Of a stretch of 64,000 nucleotides of DNA, positions 6,714 to 15,199 are shown one piece after another; position 1 is the stretch's first letter; each line of letters opens with the position of its first letter. The stretch is taken from assembly GCF_963677035.1 (NCBI RefSeq), contig NZ_OY781472.1:2170001-2234000 (forward strand), in the 5' to 3' direction. The notes under the pieces are model-generated. The model searched no databases, had not been told where the DNA came from, and saw nothing but the letters and a program-made list of their open reading frames with translations. Both the position numbers and the translations under genes were made by a program. Source of the DNA: an uncultured Hyphomonas sp. GTDB lineage: Bacteria > Pseudomonadota > Alphaproteobacteria > Caulobacterales > Hyphomonadaceae.

Positions 6714-8783
6714 ATGGCAATATCCCAGGAATGGTGGGATCGCTGGTGGGACCAGGATTTTTCCTGGGACGGTCTGGCGAAGAAGAACTGGGACGGCTGG
6801 GTTGTGCCCGAGGATGGCGTGCCAGTTCCCAGAGGAGATGGCGTAGAGGGCCGTCAGGCGACACTGCAAGATTACTGGCGCCGCGCAGGGCTGGCCGAGG
6901 ATATTGAGCGGCCGGAATTTCAGTGCCCGCAGACAAAGCGCCGCTTCACGCGCGTTCACTTGCCGCTGGTATTCCGGGACGGCAGCCAGACCCTGAAAGG
7001 CGCGGAGGATTCAGCGTTCATCGCCGAACTGAATGAAGTCCTCAAGGCCGAATTGGCCCTGCCGATTGTGGAGACTCGGTTCGCTCCTTATCGGCGTATA
7101 GACGGCCCCGACAATCGACTCCAATGGCAGGGTGCCGTTCTGCCTGATTTTGACCTGGATAGCCTGTCCACCCAAACCCGATCCGAGGATGACCGGTTTC
7201 CCGTATCGCTGCAGGCCATGAATGCCGCCTTCTCGGGAGACACCAGCTTCAACAGTGCCGCCTTCTCGGGAGACACCAGCTTCAACAGTGCCGCCTTCTC
7301 GGGATACGCTCTCTTCAACCGCGCCGCCTTCTCGGGAGTCGCTTGGTTCGCCCTCGCCGCCTTCTCGGAAGACGCTTGGTTCGACAGCGCCGCCTTCTCG
7401 GAAGACGCCCGTTTCGACCGCGCCGCCTTCTCAGGATACACTCGCTTCGCCAGTGCCGCCTTCTCGGAAGACGCAGTTTTCGAGAGCGCCACCTTCTCGG
7501 GAGACGCCATTTTCGACAGCGCAGCCTTCTCGGGAGACGCTTGGTTCCACAGCGCCGCGTTTCTTAGTAAAGCCGATTTCAGCGGGGAAGGACGTAGCCT
7601 GACTAGCGAGCGTGTGGACCAGTCCATCGCGCTGTCGTCTCAATCCGGTGATAAGGGGGGGGCTTTGGAGGGCCATTTGAGAGGCGAACCCGCCCCGCTC
7701 TCTATCGCGCGGCGTTCTGTCCAGCGTTTCATCGCCAAGGGGGCTGTGTTTCTTGGACCGGCTGACTTTTCCAATCGGGACATTTTGAGTGGGCCCTATA
7801 CAGTCGAATCCGATTTCCATGGCGCGCATTTTTTCAACTTGTTCAAACTGCATGGCAGCGTGCTGCATCGCGGCATCAATTTTGGGAGCACAAGTGTTAA
7901 GCTCGCTGTGGAACGGGGAAAGACAAAGCCATCCTGTCTGCCAGTGCCTGACGCGCTGACAGCGGGACTGGAAAATTTGAAACGGGCTGTTCCGGAAAAG
8001 CCGGGACAACCCAGAGAAAATGCGACTAAGGAAAGAAAAGAGCGGTATGCGCTGGATGCCCAAAAATGGTCGGCGCTTTATGAAGGTGGCCTTGGGGACT
8101 TTCAGGCGTGGCGGCGGAGGGAGGCGCTGGCCTTTAAGAAAGGCCCACCTGAAGACCGGATCGAATATTTCCGCGCTCTGGAAGACTGCTATCGTACCCT
8201 GAAACTGTTCAATGAAGACAGGCGGGACAGGCCGGAAGAAGGCCGTTTCCACCGGTTGGAACTGATCGCCCGGCGCAGGCGCAAGCGTCCGAAATATACG
8301 GCGGTTCAAATGCTGGCCTTCTGGCAAGAAAAAGAAGGCATTCCGATCTGGGAACGGGGTCTGTCTCGCATCTATGGCGGGGCGTCCAATTACGGAAATT
8401 CGGTCGTACTTCCGCTTGCTTGGCTGAGCCTGGGCGTGTTTCTGTTTGCGCTTGTCTACATGCTGATGGGCGACTGGGTTCTGGACCGCCCCAGTTGGAA
8501 ACATTTCGGTGAAGCGCTGAGCTTTTCCTTCGGGCAGGTTCTGCCGTTCGGGCCGTGGGATACGCCTGATCCGTGCACGGCCATCGGCCAGATGCTGGAC
8601 CCTTTGACCGGCCCGGCACAGGCAGCCTGCAAGCGGCATCTGGGCGATGGCTTTGAACACCGCCTCTATATTGACGGCACGCCCCTCGGCCTGCGCCTGC
8701 TGGCGAGCCTTCAGTCGCTGAGTGCGATTATTCTGGTTTTCCTGTCGGGCCTTGCGGTCCGGCGGCGGTTCCAGATCAACTAG
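6714..8783 (+). CDS. Pentapeptide-repeat membrane protein
   Basis: This 689-residue protein has three parts. The first ~170 residues are Trp-rich with no recognised domain. Residues about 171-280 are ten copies of an 11-residue unit (consensus AAFSGDAxFDS; Phe every 5 and 6 residues), the pattern of Pentapeptide_3 right-handed beta-helices. After a basic middle region (about 430-540) come two strong TM segments (VVLPLAWLSLGVFLFALVYML near 563-583 and SLSAIILVFLSGLAV near the C terminus). Between them is a loop resembling the pore region of some ion-channel-like pentapeptide proteins (inference only). The gene ends 4 bases inside the convergent acyl-CoA dehydrogenase gene. An 8-G tract at 7655-7662 is a possible slippage site. 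Confidence 0.85.
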   Translation: MAISQEWWDRWWDQDFSWDGLAKKNWDGWVVPEDGVPVPRGDGVEGRQATLQDYWRRAGLAEDIERPEFQCPQTKRRFTRVHLPLVFRDGSQTLKGAEDSAFIAELNEVLKAELALPIVETRFAPYRRIDGPDNRLQWQGAVLPDFDLDSLSTQTRSEDDRFPVSLQAMNAAFSGDTSFNSAAFSGDTSFNSAAFSGYALFNRAAFSGVAWFALAAFSEDAWFDSAAFSEDARFDRAAFSGYTRFASAAFSEDAVFESATFSGDAIFDSAAFSGDAWFHSAAFLSKADFSGEGRSLTSERVDQSIALSSQSGDKGGALEGHLRGEPAPLSIARRSVQRFIAKGAVFLGPADFSNRDILSGPYTVESDFHGAHFFNLFKLHGSVLHRGINFGSTSVKLAVERGKTKPSCLPVPDALTAGLENLKRAVPEKPGQPRENATKERKERYALDAQKWSALYEGGLGDFQAWRRREALAFKKGPPEDRIEYFRALEDCYRTLKLFNEDRRDRPEEGRFHRLELIARRRRKRPKYTAVQMLAFWQEKEGIPIWERGLSRIYGGASNYGNSVVLPLAWLSLGVFLFALVYMLMGDWVLDRPSWKHFGEALSFSFGQVLPFGPWDTPDPCTAIGQMLDPLTGPAQAACKRHLGDGFEHRLYIDGTPLGLRLLASLQSLSAIILVFLSGLAVRRRFQIN
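7224..7553 (+). repeat. Ten tandem 33-bp coding repeats
   Basis: Ten head-to-tail units of 33 bp, each starting GCC GCC TTC TCG or a close variant, encode the beta-helix part of the pentapeptide protein. Units 1 and 2 (7224-7256 and 7257-7289) are identical at the DNA level, which indicates a recent duplication. Later units diverge mainly at the codons between the phenylalanines. Because 33 is a multiple of 3, copy number can change without loss of frame. Confidence 0.95.
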
Positions 8784-9952
8784 TAACTCTTCGGCAGGCC
8801 CAGGACGCGTTCGGCGATGAAGTTGAGGATCATCTCGCGGCTGACGGGGGCGATGCGGGCGAGCATGGCTTCGCGCATCATGCGCTCGACATGGTATTCT
8901 TTCGCATAGCCCATACCGCCATGGGTCAGCACGGCGGTCTCGCAGGCGGTGAAGCCGGCTTCGGTGCCGAGATATTTCGAGGCGTTCGCTTCGGCGCCGC
9001 ACTCCTCGCCCTTGTCGTAGAGACCGGCCGCCTTGTAGGCGAGCAGTTCGGCAGCTGAAAGCTCCGCCCACGATCTTGCCAGCGGATGCTGGATGCCCTG
9101 GTTCTGGCCGATGGGCCGTCCGAACACGACGCGCTCATTGGCATAGCGGGCGGCACGCTCCAGCGCGGAGAAGCCGAGGCCGATGCTTTCCACCGCGAAC
9201 AGCACGCGCTCCGGGTTCAGGCCCTGCAGAAGATATTTGAAGCCTGCGCCTTCCTCGCCGATCAGGTGTTCCTTCGGCACTTCCAGATTGTCGATGAAGA
9301 GCGTGTTGCACTCCACCGCCTTGCGGCCCATTTTCGGGATCGGATTGGCCTCGATCCGGTCACGGTTGAGATCGGTATAGAAGAGGGAGAGGCCGAGGTG
9401 CGGCTTCGCGCACTGGTCCTTCGGCGTGGTGCGCGCGATGATCAGGATCTTGTCGGCGCGCTGGGCGCCCGTTGTCCAGATCTTGCGGCCATTGATGACA
9501 TAGCCATTGTTCGTGCGCTCGGCCTTGGTTTCGAGGCTGGATGTGTCGAGGCCGGAATTCGGCTCGGTCACGGCAAAGCACATCTTCTCTTCGCCGGAGA
9601 TGATCTTGGGCAGGCTTTCCTGCTTCAGCTCGGGATTGCCGAATTTCTCCAGCGGCTTCGGCCCGAAAATGTTGAGGTGGATGGCGGAGGCGCCGGAAAA
9701 GCCCGCACCGGTGCGCGTGACGGTCTGCATCATCAGCGCGGCTTCGGTCAGGCCGAGGCCGGCGCCGCCATATTCCTCCGGGAAGGCGATGCCCAGCCAT
9801 CCGCCGGCGGCCATGGCGTCGCAGAATTCTTCCGGCCAGTTGCCGGTTTCGTCCACCTTGCCCCAGTACTCGTCATCGAACGGCTCCAGCGTCTTCTCGA
9901 CGGCGGCCTTGATGGCTTCCTGGTCTTCGCTCATCGGGGCGATCTGGTACAT
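8780..9952 (-). CDS. Acyl-CoA dehydrogenase family protein
   Basis: This is an FAD-dependent acyl-CoA dehydrogenase of 390 residues, the usual family length. It has the N-terminal helical domain, the FAD/substrate segment CFAVTEPNSGLDTSS (about 127-141), IWTTGAQ (about 159-165), and the C-terminal GGMGYAKEYHVERMMRE signature. The usual catalytic Glu position (YEGT in medium-chain enzymes) reads IAPVSRE, so it lacks Glu there. A Glu in GLNPERVLFA (near residue 235) matches where isovaleryl-CoA dehydrogenase keeps its base. The natural acyl substrate is unknown. A second possible start is the Met at residue 7. The gene overlaps the pentapeptide gene convergently by 4 bp. Confidence 0.92.
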   Translation of the reverse strand: MYQIAPMSEDQEAIKAAVEKTLEPFDDEYWGKVDETGNWPEEFCDAMAAGGWLGIAFPEEYGGAGLGLTEAALMMQTVTRTGAGFSGASAIHLNIFGPKPLEKFGNPELKQESLPKIISGEEKMCFAVTEPNSGLDTSSLETKAERTNNGYVINGRKIWTTGAQRADKILIIARTTPKDQCAKPHLGLSLFYTDLNRDRIEANPIPKMGRKAVECNTLFIDNLEVPKEHLIGEEGAGFKYLLQGLNPERVLFAVESIGLGFSALERAARYANERVVFGRPIGQNQGIQHPLARSWAELSAAELLAYKAAGLYDKGEECGAEANASKYLGTEAGFTACETAVLTHGGMGYAKEYHVERMMREAMLARIAPVSREMILNFIAERVLGLPKSY

Positions 9953-10019
9953 GTGGGCACTCCTGTTTCGGAGGGAGACTTAAGCCTCGCGGCCGGAAGC
10001 GTCCAGATGTGGCCCTGCG

Positions 10020-11699
10020 TCAGTCAGCCGGGGGTGGCGCATCGTCCGGGAGGAGCCAGCCGGAATAGCTGACCACATGGCCGCCAAATGGCAGGTCTAT
10101 CCTGACGCTGAAACAGGCGCGGCCTTGGGGATCGACGAATTCTGCCGTGGTACTGCGCGGCAGCAGGAATGCGGGCCAGGGGATGCCGAGGAAACTGCCC
10201 GAAAGGACGGGGTATTCGAGGTGTCCTTCTCGCACCTGCAGGCCGATGCGGAAGCGCATCAGGCCGAAGCGTTCCTGTATCCGGCCACTGCCAGGCGGCC
10301 CGGCGGGGGAGAGGAAAGAGCGGAAGCGGCGGGCGCCGAAGGTGCGTACCCAGGTTTCCTTTTGGCTGCGGCGGGTCATCTCGACGGTGACCGGCATGTC
10401 CTCCCCGGCGGGCGGGAAGCCGGCCAATGCTCCGGCGAGGCGCGAGATGAGGCCGGTGCCGCGTTCGATGCCGGCGCGGCCCGTCCAGCGGCGGGCATGG
10501 GGGATGGCGTGCAGTTCCCGTATCTCAGCCGGCAGGGCAGACCAGGCTTCGCCGAGGACGGTTTCGAAGACGACGGGTATCTCCTGCCGGGTGCGGGATG
10601 TGGCCGTGCGCAGGCGGGCAAGGGCGGCTGCGGCCTCTGCCAGTGTGAACTCGCCCAGGCAGGGCCGGGCGCCGGGAGGTATGGTTCCGGCGGCGAGACG
10701 GCGGCAGAGGATTTCGGCAGGGATCGCGGGAATGGACGGGCCGTCGCCGCCGCGCACGATCAGTGTCCAGTCCCGCCGTTCGGGGCGGCCTTCTGTCGTG
10801 AGGCCGGAGACCGACACGCGCATGCCGCCGGTAGACGAGCCGAAGGGTTCCAGCCGGTCGGCCATCCATTTGAGCGCGGGGGCGAGGGGCGACAGACTAC
10901 GGATGAGGCCCCACCGAACCGGCAGCGACAGGAGAGCGAGGCCGCCATGCATCAGCTTCAGGTCCAGCCCCGCGCGGAAGCTGACCGAGCGGGCGCGGAA
11001 ATGTTCCGGGAAGAGGGTGAGATCCGGCGCGCCGATCAGGCTGGCCCAGCGGTTGCGGACGGGCGGGTCGCCCGGCACGTCCAGCGTGATCGTGCGACGC
11101 TCGCCCCAGCCGGTGGCGGATTCGAAACGGCCGGCCCGCCACAGGGGCAGCGGCCGGCCGGCCTGTCCGACAATGGCCTGAACCACGGACAGGCCGCGCG
11201 GCGCCCGGTTGCCCGGCAGGATGACGCTTTCGATCTGGTCGATGGTGGGGAGCCACTCGGCGAGTTCCACGACCGCCGCCGAAGACAGCGCTGGCACGCT
11301 GGAGACGCCGGAAAGGACGGTGAGGCCTTTTGCGGTGGCGGTGGCATTGAGGGCGCTGATACCGCGGGTAAATGCTCCGTCATCGGAGAGATCCAGATAG
11401 TGGGCGCCGCAGGCGAGGGCGGCTTCGGCGACGCGGTAGGGGGCTTCGCGCCGGGCCTGAAACGGGCCGGACGCATCGACAACAATAAACGGACGCGCCC
11501 CAGCAAGGGTGGCGGCAAGGTCCGCTGCGGCGGTGTCGAGCAGCAGGGGACGGCAGGGCTTGCCTTCGCAGAAGCGTTCGGCGCTGGACAGGCTGCGTCC
11601 GGCAACGATGACATCGAAAGCCGGATCAGCGGAGAGGGCGTCTGCCAGCTTGCCACCAAAGACACCGTATCCGCCGATGATGAGGATGGTTTTACTCAA
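10020..11699 (-). CDS. Saccharopine dehydrogenase-like NAD(P)-binding protein with DUF4166
   Basis: This 559-residue protein opens with a Rossmann fold (TILIIGGYGVFGGKLADAL, residues about 4-22) of the saccharopine dehydrogenase N-terminal family. It continues through a substrate-domain-like region and ends with about 180 residues resembling DUF4166 (FERGTGLISRLAGALAGFP to the C terminus). The fusion is known in bacteria but its reaction is not established; lysine metabolism should not be assumed. It is translated after, and overlaps by 8 bp, the DCC-family gene, which suggests an operon with the thiol oxidoreductase. Confidence 0.82.
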   Translation of the reverse strand: MSKTILIIGGYGVFGGKLADALSADPAFDVIVAGRSLSSAERFCEGKPCRPLLLDTAAADLAATLAGARPFIVVDASGPFQARREAPYRVAEAALACGAHYLDLSDDGAFTRGISALNATATAKGLTVLSGVSSVPALSSAAVVELAEWLPTIDQIESVILPGNRAPRGLSVVQAIVGQAGRPLPLWRAGRFESATGWGERRTITLDVPGDPPVRNRWASLIGAPDLTLFPEHFRARSVSFRAGLDLKLMHGGLALLSLPVRWGLIRSLSPLAPALKWMADRLEPFGSSTGGMRVSVSGLTTEGRPERRDWTLIVRGGDGPSIPAIPAEILCRRLAAGTIPPGARPCLGEFTLAEAAAALARLRTATSRTRQEIPVVFETVLGEAWSALPAEIRELHAIPHARRWTGRAGIERGTGLISRLAGALAGFPPAGEDMPVTVEMTRRSQKETWVRTFGARRFRSFLSPAGPPGSGRIQERFGLMRFRIGLQVREGHLEYPVLSGSFLGIPWPAFLLPRSTTAEFVDPQGRACFSVRIDLPFGGHVVSYSGWLLPDDAPPPAD

Positions 11700-12123
11700 T
11701 CAGGCGCGCCTTCAGTTCGGGCGAAGGCATCGGACAGGCCCGGCGGCCGAAACGGTAGCGGTTGCGCGCGATGAACAGGTAGACCGGTTTCGAAATGGCG
11801 TCCGGTAAGAGGCCCAGCGCGGCAGCGGCCTTCCATGGCCAGGCGAGCGTGCGCACCGCGGCGGCGAAGGCGTGCATATGCGTGTGGGCCTTACCATCGA
11901 CGATGACGATATTGGTCTCCATTTCGACCGGATCGAGATTGTATTGTCGGTAGAGATTTTGCCCGGTGGGCGAATGCGCCGTGACGAAACGGAAGCGGCC
12001 GGCCGTGTCGTGCCGCGTCATGAATTGTGCGAAGCTGGAACAGAACACGCAGGTGCCGTCAAAGACGATGAGGTCTTCCGGCGTGTCTTGCTGGACGGCG
12101 GCGGGCATCGGGATCGGCTCCAT
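11692..12123 (-). CDS. DCC1-like thiol-disulfide oxidoreductase (DUF393)
   Basis: The 143-residue protein has the family's defining motif near the N terminus, VFDGTCVFCSSFAQF (about 19-33), in which D and the two cysteines form the DxxCxxC redox site. The later FVTAHSPTGQNLYRQYNLDP segment also fits the DUF393/DCC family. No signal peptide is visible, so a cytoplasmic or membrane-associated redox role is inferred. The stop overlaps the start of the saccharopine-dehydrogenase-like gene by 8 bp. Confidence 0.88.
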   Translation of the reverse strand: MEPIPMPAAVQQDTPEDLIVFDGTCVFCSSFAQFMTRHDTAGRFRFVTAHSPTGQNLYRQYNLDPVEMETNIVIVDGKAHTHMHAFAAAVRTLAWPWKAAAALGLLPDAISKPVYLFIARNRYRFGRRACPMPSPELKARLIE

Positions 12124-12186
12124 CGGTCTTTCTGCAATCTAGTGTTGCAGAGGTTTCCATTCCATCAATTTCCGTGCGGCACATTG

Positions 12187-13761
12187 TCAAAGCGCGAGCG
12201 TCCGTGTGACGCCGATGGCCTTCAGGAAGGCCGGGTCGTGGCTGACGAGCAGGATGGCGCCGTCCCAGGCATTGAGGCCGGTTTCGAGGGCTTCGATGGC
12301 GCGCAGGTCCAGATGGTTTGTCGGTTCGTCGAGGATCAGCAGATCCGGTGGTTCGGGCCGGGCGAAGACGCAGGCGAGGCCCGCGCGCAGTTTCTCCCCG
12401 CCGCTCAGCGTGCCGGACACTTGCAGCGCATCGTCATTGCGGAAGCCGAACCGGGCGAGGGCGGCGTGCGCGGCATTGGCGCTGAGGCCGGGGTTCAGCC
12501 GGTGCATGTTTTCGAGAATGGTCTCGTCCGCCGCGAGCAGGCTGACATGCTGGTCCAGTAGGGCGAAATTCCCGGTGAGGCGGGTGGCCGTTCCGGAAGT
12601 GGGCTGAAGGTCGCCCGTGATGAGGCGGAGCAGGGTGGACTTGCCCGCGCCATTCGGCCCGGCAATGGCGACCCGTTCCGGCCCTGTCAGCTGGAAATCC
12701 AGCGGGCCGAACAGGTGTCGGTCGCCGAACGTCATGCTGATTGCCTGGAAATCCAGCAGGCGCCGTCCGGAAGGCAGGCCGCAGGGCGGCAGGTCCATTG
12801 TGAGGGGGGCGAGGATTTCGATCCGTTCGCGCGCGGCGGCGAGGTCGTCTTCGCTTTCCGCCATCTGCCGCGCCGCGAGGGCGCTGCCTTTGCCGCGGGT
12901 GGTTTCGGCGCGCTCCTGCCGTTTGTCGAGCAGCATTTTCGGGGCGTCGCCTTTCGCGCGGGCGACGCGGCCGGCCTTGTCCCGCCGGTCCTGTTTTTCT
13001 TTTGCCTGCTGGGCATTCTTCCGTGTGCGTTTCAGCGCATCACTCGCGCGGGCGAGATCGGCCTCGGCGGCTTCGCGGGCGGCCTCCCGTGCTGCCGCAT
13101 ATTCGCGCCAACCGCCGGAGAAGATGGTGATGCCGACAGGGGAAAGCTCGACGATCCGGTCAACCTGTTCCAGCAGGTCCCGGTCATGGCTAGCGATGAG
13201 CAGGCCGCCAGGCCAGGTACGCAGGAGGCTGGCAATTGCTTCTCGGCCCTCCGTATCGAGATTGTTGGTTGGTTCATCCAGCAACAGAAGGTCCGGCGCC
13301 TCCAGAATTTGCCGGGCGAGGGCGACGCGCATCCGTTCGCCGCCGCTGAGCGTGGCAACCGGTGTGCCGACCGGGAAGGTGTGGAGTCCGGTGTCGGCCA
13401 GCGCCTGTTCCACCCGGGTCGGCAGCGTCCAGTCCGCGTTCGCGGCATCCTCGACGCTGCCCTTGCCTGCTTCCAGCCGGGCAAGGCAGGCAAGGGCTGC
13501 TGTGATGCCGAGCGCGCCCGCAAGGTCCTGCGTTTCGTCCAGCGATTGCTGGAGCATGCCGATCGTGCCGTTCCGGTGAAGAGTGCCGCCCGCCGGAGCA
13601 ACATCCCCCATGATGGCGCGCAGAAGCGTGGACTTGCCGGAGCCGTTGCGGCCAACAAGACCCACGCGCTCCTGGCCGAGCGAGAGCGTCAGGTCACGGA
13701 AAAGCGGGGTGCCGTCAGGCGTGGAGAGGGAGAGGGCGTCGAGCGTGAGAAAGCTGGTCAT
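12187..13761 (-). CDS. ABC-F family ATP-binding protein
   Basis: Two ABC ATPase domains lie in one 524-residue chain without membrane segments, the ABC-F layout for ribosome-associated factors. Walker A motifs are GRNGSGKST (about 37-45) and GPNGAGKST (about 366-374). The signatures are LSGGERMR and LSGGEKLR, and the Walker B motifs LLLDEPTNNLD and LILDEPTNHLD. A charged Arg/Lys/Ala-rich interdomain linker (about 230-300) replaces the usual PtIM. ABC-F proteins act on stalled or drug-bound ribosomes; the specific role here is unknown. The ATG at 13761 has no visible ribosome binding site, but a short reading frame with a strong one overlaps its start. Confidence 0.92.
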   Translation of the reverse strand: MTSFLTLDALSLSTPDGTPLFRDLTLSLGQERVGLVGRNGSGKSTLLRAIMGDVAPAGGTLHRNGTIGMLQQSLDETQDLAGALGITAALACLARLEAGKGSVEDAANADWTLPTRVEQALADTGLHTFPVGTPVATLSGGERMRVALARQILEAPDLLLLDEPTNNLDTEGREAIASLLRTWPGGLLIASHDRDLLEQVDRIVELSPVGITIFSGGWREYAAAREAAREAAEADLARASDALKRTRKNAQQAKEKQDRRDKAGRVARAKGDAPKMLLDKRQERAETTRGKGSALAARQMAESEDDLAAARERIEILAPLTMDLPPCGLPSGRRLLDFQAISMTFGDRHLFGPLDFQLTGPERVAIAGPNGAGKSTLLRLITGDLQPTSGTATRLTGNFALLDQHVSLLAADETILENMHRLNPGLSANAAHAALARFGFRNDDALQVSGTLSGGEKLRAGLACVFARPEPPDLLILDEPTNHLDLRAIEALETGLNAWDGAILLVSHDPAFLKAIGVTRTLAL

Positions 13762-13816
13762 GGAAGGGCCGTGAAATGAAGGAAGAACGCGGGGCGAAGT
13801 GCGGTGCGTTGTTCAT
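13715..13816 (-). CDS. 33-residue upstream reading frame overlapping the ABC-F start
   Basis: An ATG at 13816 is preceded by GAGGAGG with 6-nt spacing, the best ribosome binding site in this region. The 33-codon frame is rich in Arg, His, Pro and Ser. It runs over the ABC-F ATG (13761) in another frame and stops at 13715. The geometry suggests translational coupling or ribosome-mediated attenuation of the ABC-F gene, as known for antibiotic-resistance ABC-F genes in Firmicutes. Whether the peptide itself is made or matters is inference. Confidence 0.45.
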   Translation of the reverse strand: MNNAPHFAPRSSFISRPFHDQLSHARRPLPLHA

Positions 13817-13905
13817 TTCTGGCCTCCTCAAACTTTCTGGCGGGGCTCGCCGAAGGGCCGATTTAGAGACCGGGTGAGACGATTGCAAGACTGCGGGGTA
13901 GAATT

Positions 13906-15078
13906 TCAGGCGGCAGCGCAAAGGCGGCCGGGCCCGAAACTCTCATGCAGTTCGTTCAACGGCTTGCACAGCATCAGGTCTGCGATAATCCGTGCTGTGA
14001 TGGGCGCCAGCAGGATGCCGTTCCGGTAATGGCCCGCCGCAACGAACAGGCCCGGCGAGGCCGTCTGACCGATCATCGGGGCGCGGTCTGGCGTGCCGGG
14101 GCGAATCCCGGCCCAGGATTCGATCACGGGCAGGTCCGCCAGCACCGGGCAGAGGCGCGCGGCGCGGGTGTGCAGGGCGGCGATGGCATCAGGTTCAGGC
14201 GTTTCGGTGGCAACACCCGGCTCCACCGTCGCGCCGATGATCACCCGGTCGGCCTTGGGGGCGATATAGATCGCACCGCATCGCAGCGTCGTTTCCGGCG
14301 AGCCATAGCCATGTGCAACCGACAACATCTGGCCGCCATAGCAATCGATCTGGTCGAGCGCCGGGTCCCAGTTCACGAGGCTGAGCGACTGGCCGTTTTC
14401 TTCCACCTTGATCGCGGCAGTGTTCCAGCCGCCGGCGGCGAGGATCAGGTCATGGCCTTCCAGAGTGAGGCGTCCGCCTTCACTGTGCAGCGGTGCGGCT
14501 TCGCTGCGAAGCGTCGCCAGCGGACTGCGTTGCAGGGCCATGATCAAGGCACGTACGACAGCGCGGTTGTCCACCTGGCCGTCGGTCGGCATCTGCAGGG
14601 CCGCGATCAGGTCTTTCGCGATGGACGGTTCCAGCAGGTGCGCAGTGGCGGGCGGCAGTTCCTCATGCGCAATGCCGCGCGCATCCAGGGCGCGGGCCAG
14701 CTTGTGCATGGCAGCGGTCTCTGGCTTGTCGAAGGCGAGTGCCAGCGATGGCCGGCCACTATAGCCGGAATCGGTGTCGGCGGCGTGGGCTAGGTCGATG
14801 GAGAAGTCCGGCCAGAGTTCGGCGGCCTCCATGCAAAGCTCGAACAGGTGCGGGTGCACGCCTTCTTCTGCGGCGGCTTCGTAAGCCGGGGCCAGCATGC
14901 CGGCAGCGGCCCAGCTGGCGCCGCGGCCCATCGGGGCAGGATCGTAAATGGTTACCGGCACGCCGCGTTTGACGGCCAGTTCGAAAGCGGTCGCCAGGCC
15001 GATAATGCCCGCGCCAAGGATGGCGACTTTTGGCGTGAAACTCGAAATCGGCGGCGGGGGGGGAGGCGGCGCTTGCAT
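13906..15078 (-). CDS. thiO: FAD-dependent glycine oxidase-like protein (ThiO)
   Basis: This 390-residue DAO-family flavoprotein carries the FAD dinucleotide motif VAILGAGIIGLATAFELA (about 18-35) and the ThiO-type GRGASWAAAGMLAPAYEA (about 51-68). It ends with VAAGHYRNGILLAPITARIIADL, a near-standard glycine oxidase C terminus. ThiO oxidises glycine to dehydroglycine for thiazole synthesis. No other thi genes or TPP leader are nearby, so a related amine oxidase is possible. The N terminus has seven prolines in a row encoded partly by an 8-C run (15056-15063), a potential slippage site just after the start. It stands alone, with the ABC-F leader frame starting 90 bp downstream. Confidence 0.85.
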   Translation of the reverse strand: MQAPPPPPPPISSFTPKVAILGAGIIGLATAFELAVKRGVPVTIYDPAPMGRGASWAAAGMLAPAYEAAAEEGVHPHLFELCMEAAELWPDFSIDLAHAADTDSGYSGRPSLALAFDKPETAAMHKLARALDARGIAHEELPPATAHLLEPSIAKDLIAALQMPTDGQVDNRAVVRALIMALQRSPLATLRSEAAPLHSEGGRLTLEGHDLILAAGGWNTAAIKVEENGQSLSLVNWDPALDQIDCYGGQMLSVAHGYGSPETTLRCGAIYIAPKADRVIIGATVEPGVATETPEPDAIAALHTRAARLCPVLADLPVIESWAGIRPGTPDRAPMIGQTASPGLFVAAGHYRNGILLAPITARIIADLMLCKPLNELHESFGPGRLCAAA

Positions 15079-15199
15079 GGGCCCTCATGTAGGGCTTTTG
15101 CGCGCGAAGGTGAACTATCCGCTTTGACGCGGCGGCAGTTGGTCTCGTTGTCAGGCTTGATCCGGGGCCATTTTGATGCCGCGCCGGAACAGGCGCAGA

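Noticed and set aside
7224..7553. CRISPR-like array
   Set aside because: The 33-bp units are directly adjacent with no spacers, stay in one reading frame and encode a beta-helix repeat.
7431..9071. 546-codon minus-strand open frame
   Set aside because: It runs antisense through the pentapeptide gene and in another frame over the acyl-CoA dehydrogenase gene. Its repeats are the reverse image of the 33-bp units.
10077..11774. 565-codon plus-strand open frame
   Set aside because: It is antisense to the saccharopine-dehydrogenase-like/DUF4166 gene and shows no domain or plausible start; it is a GC-driven shadow.
15079..15199. TPP riboswitch before the ThiO-like gene
   Set aside because: No THI-box sequence is visible and no other thiamine gene is nearby.
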